Shown here: in pieces, positions 1-7,983 of the stretch | How the letters are laid out: each line of letters opens with the position of its first letter | How positions within the stretch are numbered: the stretch's first letter is position 1 | The notes under the pieces: model-generated | The model's database searches: none | What the model saw: the letters and a program-made list of their open reading frames with translations, nothing else | Told to the model about the DNA's origin: nothing | NCBI GenBank assembly: GCA_944393475.1 | Contig: CALYAI010000006.1 | Span: 1 to 32,036, forward strand | Direction: 5' to 3' | DNA: 32,036 nucleotides | DNA from: an uncultured Clostridia bacterium | Lineage (GTDB): Bacteria > Bacillota > Clostridia > TANB77 > CAG-508 | Made by a program: the position numbers and the translations under genes

Positions 1-139
1 TTTTTTCAAATTCTCCTTTTGCATATATTGTAAGAATTGTAACATCATATTTTTCACTTAATTTGTTTGCTAAATCAACTAAAACTTTTTCCGCTCCACC
101 TAAAGTAAGACTCGTTATTCCAAATAATATTTTTTTCAT
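1..139 (-). CDS. glycosyltransferase family 4, N-terminal fragment (runs off left edge)
   Basis: This is the first 46 codons of a GT-B glycosyltransferase. Translation starts at the ATG at 137-139 and reads MKKILFGITSLTLGGAEKVL followed by a hydrophilic helix and a second beta strand. The GGAEKV turn after the first strand is typical of the N-terminal Rossmann half of GT4 enzymes. The rest lies outside the window, so the donor sugar and acceptor cannot be inferred. It is the last visible gene of the polysaccharide operon, 105 bases after the polymerase-like gene with no terminator between. The only purine-rich stretch upstream (AAAGGA) sits about 12 bases from the ATG, a loose ribosome binding site. 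It resembles the start of the GT4 at 3743-4825, which suggests related enzymes. Confidence 0.85.
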   Translation of the reverse strand, partial: MKKILFGITSLTLGGAEKVLVDLANKLSEKYDVTILTIYAKGEFEK

Positions 140-244
140 TTAAAAATCTATTCCTTTCTCGCTTTGCTTAAAGGCTCATATGATATAAAAGAGATTTCTT
201 TCATATTGCTTTTCCATCCTATTTGCCATATACAATATTTTTCA

Positions 245-1675
245 TTAATTTTGTAATTTAAATTGTGATTTTATCTCAAAAATTTTGTTTATTAATAATG
301 CACATATAATTGCTATCATTGTACTTGTAGACATATTAAAGAATACATATCCAGAGAATATAGATATTGCAAATGCTAGTCCAATCCCTAATACATACAT
401 TATATATTCTCTATCTATTTTCTTTATTCTTTTTATACCAAAATATATTCCATATATGAATATTGCCAAAAATGGACCAAAGTATAACAAAAGACCTATT
501 ATTCCAAAATTAAACAAAAATGCAGGTATGTCCATTTCCATTACTAGTTCTCTATACTGGTTCATGTATCCGTTTCCAAAAATTATATATAATGGATTAG
601 CCTGATTTTTTACTAGTAATGCATTATATATTAATTGTTGCATTCTTTGGTCATTATTACTTATATTCCATCTATTTGCTATATCATATAATTCTAATAA
701 AGACTTCTTTTGGGCTTCATTCATATATGTATCTTCTATTTCGTTATTATCTATCTTTTGTTTAATCTCTAATAAGCTTCCTGTAATATGTGCCTCTGAG
801 TTTGTAGACGTATCTACAATATCGCCTTCTATTTCTTTTAAATGTTTTCTTCTTTCTATTGTGTTTGAACCCGCAAGAACTACTACCAAAACAACCGCTA
901 TTATCGCAACTATTCCACATGCCACAAATTTCTTATTTACTTTATTATTACTAATTATTTTACCAACAATTTCTGCAAAAACAAAAGATATTATTGCAAT
1001 TATAAAGCCAAATAAACCTACTCTTGTTCCAATTAATATGCATAGAAAAATTCCTAGAATTATTATTTCTCCAATAATTATTTTTCTATATTCTTTGTCC
1101 ATGGTACTTAATAAAACATATACAGAAAGTGCTAGAATCGCACTAATACTGTTTCCAGATTCGAACCATCCCTTAAGTCCTGTTCCTTCTATATAAGTAC
1201 TTGATGAGGTATTTGTTATAAGTGCTAATAAGATGGAAGCTATATATATAGAAACTGCTGATATTACAGCTCTTTGTAATTTTGTTTTATCCTTATTTCT
1301 AAATACATATATAAAAACAAATAGTACTATTATCATAAATGTATAATTCATTAAATACTGCATTTCATGAACAATATTGCTATAGCTAAATCCTGTATTA
1401 GCCGTATTAAATATTAGTAAATGAATTAACGCATATATTCCATATGCAAGTGCAACAAAAAACATTTTTAACTTATGTTTACTTTTTATAAAGATCTCTA
1501 ATATAACTATTAATGGTATTATTGGTCTTAATATTGTAGATGGAGAAATACTAGTGTTAAATATGTTTCTAAACCCAAAACTTAAAATATCAAATATTGG
1601 GCATAGTATTACAAATATTGCTAATAAATTTTCTACTAGATTATCCATATCTATTTTTTTCTTAACTTTTTCCAT
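245..1675 (-). CDS. O-antigen polymerase/ligase-like polysaccharide membrane protein
   Basis: A 476-residue polytopic membrane protein with roughly ten to twelve hydrophobic segments. A long hydrophilic loop in the C-terminal half (about residues 275-385) is followed by an NPLYIIFGNGY segment and three more hydrophobic stretches. This many-helix, one-big-loop plan is that of Wzy/WaaL-type polymerases and ligases, which join lipid-linked sugar units outside the membrane. The class call rests on topology and neighbours, since sequences in this family diverge strongly. An upstream in-frame Met at 1726 overlaps the preceding gene. The Met at 1675 is preferred because GTAAAGGAG lies just before it. 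It sits 43 bases after the GT2 gene at 1719-2705, inside a run of glycosyltransferases. No flippase is visible in the window, so one may lie beyond the left edge. Confidence 0.75.
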   Translation of the reverse strand: MEKVKKKIDMDNLVENLLAIFVILCPIFDILSFGFRNIFNTSISPSTILRPIIPLIVILEIFIKSKHKLKMFFVALAYGIYALIHLLIFNTANTGFSYSNIVHEMQYLMNYTFMIIVLFVFIYVFRNKDKTKLQRAVISAVSIYIASILLALITNTSSSTYIEGTGLKGWFESGNSISAILALSVYVLLSTMDKEYRKIIIGEIIILGIFLCILIGTRVGLFGFIIAIISFVFAEIVGKIISNNKVNKKFVACGIVAIIAVVLVVVLAGSNTIERRKHLKEIEGDIVDTSTNSEAHITGSLLEIKQKIDNNEIEDTYMNEAQKKSLLELYDIANRWNISNNDQRMQQLIYNALLVKNQANPLYIIFGNGYMNQYRELVMEMDIPAFLFNFGIIGLLLYFGPFLAIFIYGIYFGIKRIKKIDREYIMYVLGIGLAFAISIFSGYVFFNMSTSTMIAIICALLINKIFEIKSQFKLQN

Positions 1676-1718
1676 ATTTTCTCCTTTACACTTTTTTGTT
1701 CTTTTGTATTTTAAATTT

Positions 1719-2705
1719 TTATGCAAATTTTCTTTGTATTTTCTTTCTAATAAATCCTATTCTTCCTAATTTTGAATAAAGCTTAAGTGTTCTTTCATTA
1801 ACACTTAACATATATCTATTTTTTAGAGTTTTTTCTTTTAGATATTTATTTTCCTTCCATTTAGGAAAAGTTTTATTTAGTTTTTCCCATGCATAATTTG
1901 TCATTTTTTCTCTTTCTTCTTTGTTTTCTATCATAATCATTCTTAACATGGAACTACATAATAAATATCTAGCATAATTATATTCTAGTTCTTCTTTGTA
2001 GTTTTCATATATATTTTTTTCTTTGTAATATTCAATTACTCTATCTAAAATTTCTATTATCTCTGCAGTTTTCGCTGTTTGTGTGTTAGATATTGAATTT
2101 TCCCTTTGTACATAATGTATAAATGGCTTTTTAACAATTGATATACTATTTATATATGGAATTAATTTATAAAAGAATTCAACATCTTCGTATCTTAGTC
2201 CAACTGGAAATTTAATCCCAGTTTTTTCTATTAATTCTCGTTTTATTAATTTGTTCCATGCAACAACTCTTGCATTTAATAGCATGTCCTTTCTATTTTT
2301 ATAATTTCTTCCCTTACTTTCTATAGTTTCTTCTGGATATTCCCATAAAAAGTCACATTCTACAATATCTGCTTTATCCATTTTAGCAGTTTTGTACATT
2401 TCTTCGTACATTTCTTCTTCTACATAATCATCCGAATCTAAGAATGCAATATATTCTCCTGTTGCATATGGAAGTGCAAAATTTCTTGCATCGGATAATC
2501 CTCCATTTTCTTTTTGCAAATATTTTATTTTATCAGGATATTGTTTTTGAAAATTAATCGCAATTTCTTCTGAACCATCCTTGCTTCCATCATTTACTAA
2601 TATTATTTCTATGTCTTTTAAAGATTGTTCAACTAATGACCTTATGCTTCTTTCTATATATTCTTCTACATTATAAAAAGGAACTATTATACTTACTTTT
2701 TTCAT
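1719..2705 (-). CDS. glycosyltransferase family 2
   Basis: A 328-residue GT-A glycosyltransferase that would transfer a sugar from a nucleotide donor to a growing surface polysaccharide. The N-terminus has the GT2 hallmarks: SIIVPFYNVEEYI strand and helix, the NDGS turn near residues 38-41, and a DSDD metal/nucleotide motif at about 90-93. The C-terminal half is basic and helical with no clear membrane span. The start is set at the ATG at 2703-2705 because GGTGGAGAG precedes it. A longer reading frame to 2765 would overlap the gene upstream. It is the paralogue and neighbour of the GT2 at 2782-3729, sharing the opening MKKVSII and the same motif spacing. Donor and linkage cannot be predicted. 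Confidence 0.9.
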   Translation of the reverse strand: MKKVSIIVPFYNVEEYIERSIRSLVEQSLKDIEIILVNDGSKDGSEEIAINFQKQYPDKIKYLQKENGGLSDARNFALPYATGEYIAFLDSDDYVEEEMYEEMYKTAKMDKADIVECDFLWEYPEETIESKGRNYKNRKDMLLNARVVAWNKLIKRELIEKTGIKFPVGLRYEDVEFFYKLIPYINSISIVKKPFIHYVQRENSISNTQTAKTAEIIEILDRVIEYYKEKNIYENYKEELEYNYARYLLCSSMLRMIMIENKEEREKMTNYAWEKLNKTFPKWKENKYLKEKTLKNRYMLSVNERTLKLYSKLGRIGFIRKKIQRKFA

Positions 2706-2781
2706 TAACTCTCCACCTTCCATATGGATAATAGTACTTTCATTAAGACTTATATTTTTTAGCAAATTGCTTATTACTTTT

Positions 2782-3729
2782 TTATCTAGTTTTTAGGTAT
2801 GCTTTTATGTTAATAGTTAATAGAATTCTTTTTAATAATTGTTTTATATTTCTTATTTTAATATTCTCTATCATTTTCCTATTTTTTATTTCTTCTATAT
2901 ACTTATCTTGGTCTTCTTCTTTTAGTTCTTTGGCTTTTAAAATTATTGCATTTGTATAATATATTTTTACATTTTCTTTAGTTTTCTTTGTAATATCTAA
3001 TTTTTCTACCAGATTAATTGCATTGTCATAATGAGATAATGCATCATATGCCTTTTTTATTGTTCTATTATAGTCTTCGTTTCTTGTTATACTATTATCA
3101 CTTTGAACATAATAATATCCATAAAAATTAATAGATACCATTGTTTTTGCTAGTATAATAATGAATGGAATTAGACCAAAATCTTCGTGTTCTGTTCCAA
3201 CCGTGAATTTTAGATTATTTCTAGTAAATATTTCTTTTTTTATTAAATATACACATGGTGAATCCAATAATACATCTGTACAATATAATCTGTTAAATCC
3301 TTCTTGACCAGAAACCTTATCAAAAATTGCTCCATTTACTATCTCTAGAACTCTTCCTTTTTCATTTACTCTTTGCAATTTAAATTTTATTAATTCAATA
3401 TCTTCCTCTATATATTGTTTACAACTTTCAAATAATGATTTATCTATATAGTCATCACAATCTAAGAACATTATATATTCTCCATTTGCTTTTTCTATAC
3501 CAAAATTCCTTGTATCTGCAACTCCTGTATTTTCTTTGCTATAACAATTTATTAGATTTGGATATTTATTTTTGTATTCATTCATAATTTTTTCTGAATT
3601 ATCGGTACTTCCATCATTAATAAGAATAATCTCTAAATCAGAGTATTCCTGGTCTATAACAGAATCTATACATCTTTTTAAATATTTTTCCGCATTATAT
3701 ACAGGAATAATAATACTAACCTTTTTCAT
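2782..3729 (-). CDS. glycosyltransferase family 2
   Basis: A 315-residue GT-A enzyme for surface polysaccharide assembly. It opens with MKKVSIIIPVYNAEKYL, has the INDGSTDNS turn near residues 37-45 and a DCDD motif at about 90-93 in place of the DSDD of its neighbour. The C-terminal part is helical and lysine-rich, suggesting peripheral membrane association. The ATG at 3727-3729 is preceded by GGGAGAG at good spacing. It follows the GT4 gene by 13 bases and precedes the second GT2 by 76 bases, so the genes form one transcription unit. The two GT2s are clearly related to each other and probably add successive sugars. Specificity cannot be told from sequence. Confidence 0.9.
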   Translation of the reverse strand: MKKVSIIIPVYNAEKYLKRCIDSVIDQEYSDLEIILINDGSTDNSEKIMNEYKNKYPNLINCYSKENTGVADTRNFGIEKANGEYIMFLDCDDYIDKSLFESCKQYIEEDIELIKFKLQRVNEKGRVLEIVNGAIFDKVSGQEGFNRLYCTDVLLDSPCVYLIKKEIFTRNNLKFTVGTEHEDFGLIPFIIILAKTMVSINFYGYYYVQSDNSITRNEDYNRTIKKAYDALSHYDNAINLVEKLDITKKTKENVKIYYTNAIILKAKELKEEDQDKYIEEIKNRKMIENIKIRNIKQLLKRILLTINIKAYLKTR

Positions 3730-3742
3730 ATTTCTCTCCCAT

Positions 3743-4825
3743 TTAAATTTTAAAAATTTTCCTTAAATTTTTAATTATTTCTTTATTATATTCTTTTGCA
3801 TTAAATATTTTTGTTATAGAATATCCCTCTTCTATAAATTTCTTCATTGCTCCATATATTTCTTTTTCATCTTTTTTTACAACCATTCCATGTCCTTCTA
3901 TTTGCTCATAATCTGATACATCTGTTGTTATTATTGGTTTGTTTAATATAAATGCTTCCAAATAAACAACAGGATATCCTTCATAATCAGATGATAGTAC
4001 TATACAATCACTCTTTTTAAAATATGGATATGGGTTCTTCTTCCTTCCTAAAAAGATTATTTTGTCTTCCAGTTTTTTTTCTTTTACCATTTTTTTATAT
4101 AATTCACTATCTGGTCCATCACCAATAAATACAATTCTAAATTTTTTATTGTCCTTCTTTAGTTGTTCTGCTGAATCTATTATTCTTGATAATTTTTTCT
4201 GCTTTTCATCATGTCTTCCAACATTTAAAAAAGTAACAACATTTTCCTGTTTTAAATCATTTATTGGCTCTTCTGCTTGATGTATTATTCTTTGGTCATT
4301 TATTAAATTGTTACACACTGTAACCCTGTCTTTTAATTTTGGAAATATTTTTATAAAGCTTTCTTTTCCTTCTTTAGATACAAATATAATATTTTTAAAT
4401 TTTGTAATCTTTCTTTTTTTAAAGAATTTTTTCATTTCTTTAATATTATTATCGAACAATGTTAGATAATCCGCATGTCCCCATATTGCATTGTTTTTTG
4501 AACATGTTCTTGCTATAAAACTTCCTGGAATTGAATATGTTGCAAAACTTGCAGAAAAATCAAATTTATTTTTATATTTCTTCTTAAATTTTATTCTTTT
4601 TATTATATTCTTAATTTTTCTTATTAATATATTTTTATCTTTTGCAGGTGCATATTCTATTATCTTGATATTTGGAGAAATTTTATCTAGAAAAACTCCT
4701 TCTTTTTTTTCTAAAGCTATTGTAATTTGATATCCTTCTTCTAGTAAATAATTAGTAAGAGTTATAAGTGCTGTCTCTATTCCTCCTAAATCTAAATTAT
4801 ATGCTGAAAATAGAATTTTTTTCAT
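3743..4825 (-). CDS. glycosyltransferase family 4
   Basis: A 360-residue GT-B glycosyltransferase. The N-terminal domain starts MKKILFSAYNLDLGGIETAL, with the GGxE turn near residue 15. The C-terminal domain carries FLNVGRHDEKQKKLSRII, then VFIGDGPDSELYKKMV, FLGRKKNPYPYFKKSDC and SDYEGYPVVYLEA. These include the E-x7-E style nucleotide-sugar site of GT4 enzymes, with the second acidic residue in YLEA. It is the first gene of the left-hand polysaccharide operon. A GAGGTG ribosome binding site lies about nine bases before the ATG at 4823-4825, and a promoter candidate lies at 4899-4927. The acceptor is probably the undecaprenyl-linked repeat unit, by context only. Confidence 0.9.
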   Translation of the reverse strand: MKKILFSAYNLDLGGIETALITLTNYLLEEGYQITIALEKKEGVFLDKISPNIKIIEYAPAKDKNILIRKIKNIIKRIKFKKKYKNKFDFSASFATYSIPGSFIARTCSKNNAIWGHADYLTLFDNNIKEMKKFFKKRKITKFKNIIFVSKEGKESFIKIFPKLKDRVTVCNNLINDQRIIHQAEEPINDLKQENVVTFLNVGRHDEKQKKLSRIIDSAEQLKKDNKKFRIVFIGDGPDSELYKKMVKEKKLEDKIIFLGRKKNPYPYFKKSDCIVLSSDYEGYPVVYLEAFILNKPIITTDVSDYEQIEGHGMVVKKDEKEIYGAMKKFIEEGYSITKIFNAKEYNKEIIKNLRKIFKI

Positions 4826-4898
4826 GTATTATATACACCTCTTTTTTATTTTTAAAAAGCCGAAAATTTGCTAATTTTACCAATATTTTTTCTAGTTT

Positions 4899-4927
4899 AT
4901 TTTATATTAAAAGTGCTTTTATGTCAA
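4899..4927 (-). promoter_or_regulatory. putative sigma-A promoter of the glycosyltransferase operon
   Basis: Reading the minus strand, a perfect TTGACA (4922-4927) is separated by 17 bases from TAAAAT (4899-4904), five of six matches to the -10 consensus. It lies between the terminator at 4933-4976 and the GT4 start at 4825, exactly where the operon needs its own promoter. The leader would be about 65 bases. Confidence 0.6.
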
Positions 4928-4929
4928 TG

Positions 4930-4978
4930 AAAAAGCCTAAGAACTCAGAATATTATACTCTAAAATTCTTAGGCTTAA
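4930..4978 (-). terminator. intrinsic terminator after pssE-like gene
   Basis: On the minus strand an 11-bp perfect stem (AAGCCTAAGAA at 4966-4976 pairing with TTCTTAGGCTT at 4933-4943) encloses a partly self-complementary loop. It is followed by further T residues. It begins a few bases after the stop of the gene at 4981 and separates the two polysaccharide units. Confidence 0.8.
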
Positions 4979-4980
4979 TT

Positions 4981-5460
4981 TTAATTATTTTCTATGAAAT
5001 CTTCTATTAAATTTATCATATTTTCGGTTTGGCTAACAAATTTTTTGGGTTCAAATTTTTTTGCTTTTTCTATTGCTTCTTCCAAATCATCTAATTCTGT
5101 TACACCTATTAAAAATCCCTGCTTATTAAATGAATCTACAATTTGTATTTGATGATCATTCACATGTTCACCAAATTCGCTTAATCGAGGAACAGCTATT
5201 ACTTTTTTACCCATTTTTAGTGCCATAACTATGGATCCAACTCCACCATGTGTTATTACTAAATCTGATTTTTCCATCATTTCTTTTAATTTATCCTGTG
5301 GCACTAAACTAAATATTTCCATATCTTTTGATTCGAATTTCGTTCTTCCTGCTTGAACAATTACTTTCTCTTTAATTACCTTTTTGTCTATTAGTTCTTG
5401 TATTTTTTCTAATAAACGATGAAAGCTATTATCCTGTGTTCCTAATAATACTAATATCAA
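4981..5460 (-). CDS. PssE/EpsF-type glycosyltransferase catalytic subunit (GT28 C-terminal domain)
   Basis: A 159-residue protein corresponding to the C-terminal half of a MurG-like GT-B fold, as in the PssE, Cps14G and Alg13 families. Visible features are LVLLGTQDNSFHRLL at the start, VIVQAGRT, then DLVITHGGVGSIVMALKMGK with the glycine-rich nucleotide-sugar site, and RLSEFGEHVNDHQ. Such proteins work with a membrane partner (PssD/Alg14) to transfer a hexose to a lipid-linked precursor. The start is placed at TTG 5458-5460: AGGAGG lies nine bases upstream, and the TTG overlaps the TGA of the upstream gene (TTGA). A longer frame from 5514 would read through the partner gene and add residues the family does not have. 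Confidence 0.85.
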   Translation of the reverse strand: MILVLLGTQDNSFHRLLEKIQELIDKKVIKEKVIVQAGRTKFESKDMEIFSLVPQDKLKEMMEKSDLVITHGGVGSIVMALKMGKKVIAVPRLSEFGEHVNDHQIQIVDSFNKQGFLIGVTELDDLEEAIEKAKKFEPKKFVSQTENMINLIEDFIENN

Positions 5461-5933
5461 AATATTGATCCTCCTAATTTTGCTTTTGGATATATTTTTA
5501 ACATTTCTTTCCATTGTACAATAAATAAGTCTGCAAATTTATATACTAATTTTCCAGTTGCAGTTTTTGAGTCTCTATTTGCAAATGTTTCTATGTATAT
5601 AATTTTGCTTCCGAATATTTTACCAAGTATACACATTGGTCCTGCATTATGTGTTCCAGTCGTTATAATGTACTGTGGTCTTAATTTAAAGTAATAGAAC
5701 ACTGTTAAAATACAATTCCATAAAAATTTAAATGGATAAACAAATTTATGCGTTCTTGTTCCATATACCATATAAGAAATTCTTTTCCCATATTGTTTTT
5801 TAAATCCTTCTGTAAATTTATCCTTTTCTGTAATTATATGATAATCATATTTCTTAAACATTGGCTTTAATTGCATTAATTCGTTAAAATGACCACCAGT
5901 ACTAGATATAAATAGGACTCTTTTCTTTTTCAT
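5457..5933 (-). CDS. PssD/Alg14-type glycosyltransferase accessory subunit
   Basis: A 158-residue protein of the Alg14/PssD family, which anchors the catalytic PssE/Alg13 subunit at the membrane and supplies the N-terminal half of the split GT-B enzyme. It opens with KKRVLFISSTGGHFNELMQL, the family's STGGH signature. Next come KYDYHIITEKDK, a hydrophobic stretch near residues 68-84, IITTGTHNAGPMCILGKIFG and KIIYIETFANRDSKTATGK. All are in the order and length of the family. It overlaps the pssE-like gene by four bases (TTGA), consistent with equimolar synthesis of two subunits. It follows the acyl-CoA synthetase gene by 39 bases with no terminator seen, so all three may be co-transcribed. 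Confidence 0.85.
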   Translation of the reverse strand: MKKKRVLFISSTGGHFNELMQLKPMFKKYDYHIITEKDKFTEGFKKQYGKRISYMVYGTRTHKFVYPFKFLWNCILTVFYYFKLRPQYIITTGTHNAGPMCILGKIFGSKIIYIETFANRDSKTATGKLVYKFADLFIVQWKEMLKIYPKAKLGGSIF

Positions 5934-5972
5934 ATTTTATGCCTTTCTCTTTTATTCTTATAAATAGATTTT

Positions 5973-7856
5973 TTATTTAGTTTCTTCTTTATTTCCCTTA
6001 TTTTCTTTATCTTTTTGAAGTTCAACATATCTTTTTATTTTCATTGTTGTTGTTTTTGCAAATTCATCATGTTTAATTTCTAGATTTTTAACTGCCTTAT
6101 ATGATGTTAATTTTTTATTTACTTCTTTAATTTTTTCCCAAATTATTTTATGAATCTTTTTATCGTCCAAGTCTTTACCATGAAGTTTTTCTATTTCTTC
6201 CATATTTGGTATTACTTTTGCAGATATTATTAATTCTTTTTCACCTTCTACTTCTTTACCATATACCATACATTCTTGTATTTCTGGTATTTTAGAAAGA
6301 AGTAGCTCTATTTCTTCTGGATAAATATTTTTACCATTTTGTGTTACTATAACATTTTTGCTTCTTCCTGTAACAAAAACATACCCGTCTTTATCCATAT
6401 ATCCAATATCTCCAGAATTGAACCAGCCATCATGTACTACTTCATTTGTTGCTTCCTCATCTTCAAAATATCCCATCATTAATGTTCTACTTTTAATCCA
6501 AATTTCTCCTTCGCCATTTTCATTTGGATTATGTATTTTTATTTCAGCACAATTTACTGGTAATCCTACAGAACCAATTCTTGTGTCACACTCAGGTGTA
6601 AGTGCTGCAATTGGTGCAGTTTCCGTTAGTCCATATCCTTGTAAGAATTCTATTCCGATGTCTTGTACCCATTTTCCTACTTTTTTATCTATTGGAGCTG
6701 CTGCAGAAACTATTATTCTTATCTTTCCACCTAAATTGTCGTAAATTTCTTTAAATACTTTTCTTTTAATATCTATTCCAACACTCTTTAAAGCATTTGT
6801 TACATGGATCATAGAATTTACTAATCCTGCTTTTCCACTCTTTTCTATTGTTTGATTTATCTTTTTGTACAATGTCTCTATTAATAGTGGAACTGCAAGC
6901 ATTGCTGTTGGATGTGTATCTTGCATATCTGGCACAATATATCTTAATCCTCCACAAACTGCAACAGAAGATCCATTAGCAAATGGAAGTAATGCACCTA
7001 TTGATGATTCATATGTATGATGTAATGGTAAAACAGAGAAAAATCTATCCCATTCATATATCTTTACATATTTTGAAACAGCATTAACATTTTCTGCTAA
7101 ATTTCTATGGTTTAACATAACTCCCTTAGCTTGTGATGTTGTTCCAGATGTAAAGATTAGGAATTTAAATTCTTCTGGATCTATTTTAACATCCATATAT
7201 TCCGTATTTCCAGCATCAGTTAACTTTTTACCTTCTTCAATTACATGTTCAATTCCAACATCTCTTCCTTGGACTTTATCATCACTATTCATTTCTATGA
7301 AATATTTTACCATTGGTAAATTATCTTTTATTTTATCTATTGCATCTTTCTTTTTCTTAGAATATATAACAGCTGATGCATTAGAACGTTTTATTACATT
7401 TTCTATTTCGTTGTTTGGTAATTCTTTATCTATTGGAACTGCTGTTCCAACACCACATAGAACTGAAAAATATGATACATACCAATAATATGTATTCTCC
7501 CCAATTATTATAATTCTTTCATTTGTTAAATTTAGGTATTTCATAAGACCAGTACCTAAATTAATTACATCATTACCAAACCTCTCATATGTAAACTCTT
7601 CAAAATCAGCTTTATGATCATGATTTGGTCTTTCTAATATATAAACATTATCTTTATACAACTCAATTGATCTTTTAAAAATTTCTTTTACATCTTTATA
7701 ATGTGTTTCTTCATAAAATTTATTTTTGTTTTTCTTGTCTTTCATTTTGTCTATTTGATCGTAATTCACTTGCATCTCCTCTATATTTTCCATATTATCC
7801 ATCTTCATCTTAGGAAATTTAAAATCTGGCAATTTAAAATCTCTTAAAATTCTCAT
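5973..7856 (-). CDS. long-chain acyl-CoA synthetase (AMP-dependent ligase)
   Basis: A 627-residue member of the adenylate-forming enzymes, activating a fatty acid with ATP and CoA. The A3 loop FTSGTTSQAKGV is at 235-246, GYGLTETAP at 407-415, GWFNSGDIGYMDKDGYVFVTGR at 477-498, and the hinge region KNIYPEE at 509-515. A candidate catalytic lysine is in TTTMKIKR near 606-608. The core domain begins at about residue 50. The first 45 residues are charged and look like a poorly structured extension. The ATG at 7854-7856 has GGAGTGATAG upstream. Related enzymes often take long-chain fatty acids, but the chain length is not visible. It diverges from a FatA-like thioesterase, and the pair could convert acyl-ACP to free acid to acyl-CoA. 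Confidence 0.9.
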   Translation of the reverse strand: MRILRDFKLPDFKFPKMKMDNMENIEEMQVNYDQIDKMKDKKNKNKFYEETHYKDVKEIFKRSIELYKDNVYILERPNHDHKADFEEFTYERFGNDVINLGTGLMKYLNLTNERIIIIGENTYYWYVSYFSVLCGVGTAVPIDKELPNNEIENVIKRSNASAVIYSKKKKDAIDKIKDNLPMVKYFIEMNSDDKVQGRDVGIEHVIEEGKKLTDAGNTEYMDVKIDPEEFKFLIFTSGTTSQAKGVMLNHRNLAENVNAVSKYVKIYEWDRFFSVLPLHHTYESSIGALLPFANGSSVAVCGGLRYIVPDMQDTHPTAMLAVPLLIETLYKKINQTIEKSGKAGLVNSMIHVTNALKSVGIDIKRKVFKEIYDNLGGKIRIIVSAAAPIDKKVGKWVQDIGIEFLQGYGLTETAPIAALTPECDTRIGSVGLPVNCAEIKIHNPNENGEGEIWIKSRTLMMGYFEDEEATNEVVHDGWFNSGDIGYMDKDGYVFVTGRSKNVIVTQNGKNIYPEEIELLLSKIPEIQECMVYGKEVEGEKELIISAKVIPNMEEIEKLHGKDLDDKKIHKIIWEKIKEVNKKLTSYKAVKNLEIKHDEFAKTTTMKIKRYVELQKDKENKGNKEETK

Positions 7857-7889
7857 AGCACTATCACTCCTATACTTTTATACCTCTAT

Positions 7890-7918
7890 ATTATTTCACA
7901 ATTCTTTAATTTTGTAAA
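7890..7918 (-). promoter_or_regulatory. putative sigma-A promoter of acyl-CoA synthetase operon
   Basis: On the minus strand TTTACA (7913-7918), a 17-base spacer and AATAAT (7890-7895) with TG one base before it (extended -10). Each hexamer has five of six consensus matches. The start codon is about 35 bases downstream. Confidence 0.55.
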
Positions 7919-7933
7919 TAATTTTTAATTTTC

Positions 7934-7962
7934 TAGACCCATCAGTATAATTATGATAAAAT
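7934..7962 (+). promoter_or_regulatory. putative sigma-A promoter of FatA-like thioesterase
   Basis: TAGACC (7934-7939), a 17-base spacer and TAAAAT (7957-7962), with TG at 7954-7955 forming an extended -10. A second TATAAT lies at 7946-7951 but has a poor -35. It is back to back with the promoter of the divergent acyl-CoA synthetase. Confidence 0.5.
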
Positions 7963-7983
7963 ACGGATTAGGAGGCGTTAACA

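Noticed and set aside
148..204. An 18-codon minus-strand frame, MKEISFISYEPLSKARKE, between the polymerase and the GT4 fragment
   Set aside because: It is very short, has only a weak upstream GGATGG, and shows no similarity I can support. It could be a decayed glycosyltransferase start, but chance is as likely.
4951..4962. TATAAT on the minus strand inside the terminator loop at 4930-4978
   Set aside because: No suitable -35 box. The perfect TTGACA-17-TAAAAT at 4899-4927 is far better.
7946..7951. TATAAT as -10 for the thioesterase promoter
   Set aside because: Its -35 position (TTTTAA) is poor. The TAGACC-17-TGATAAAAT pair fits better.
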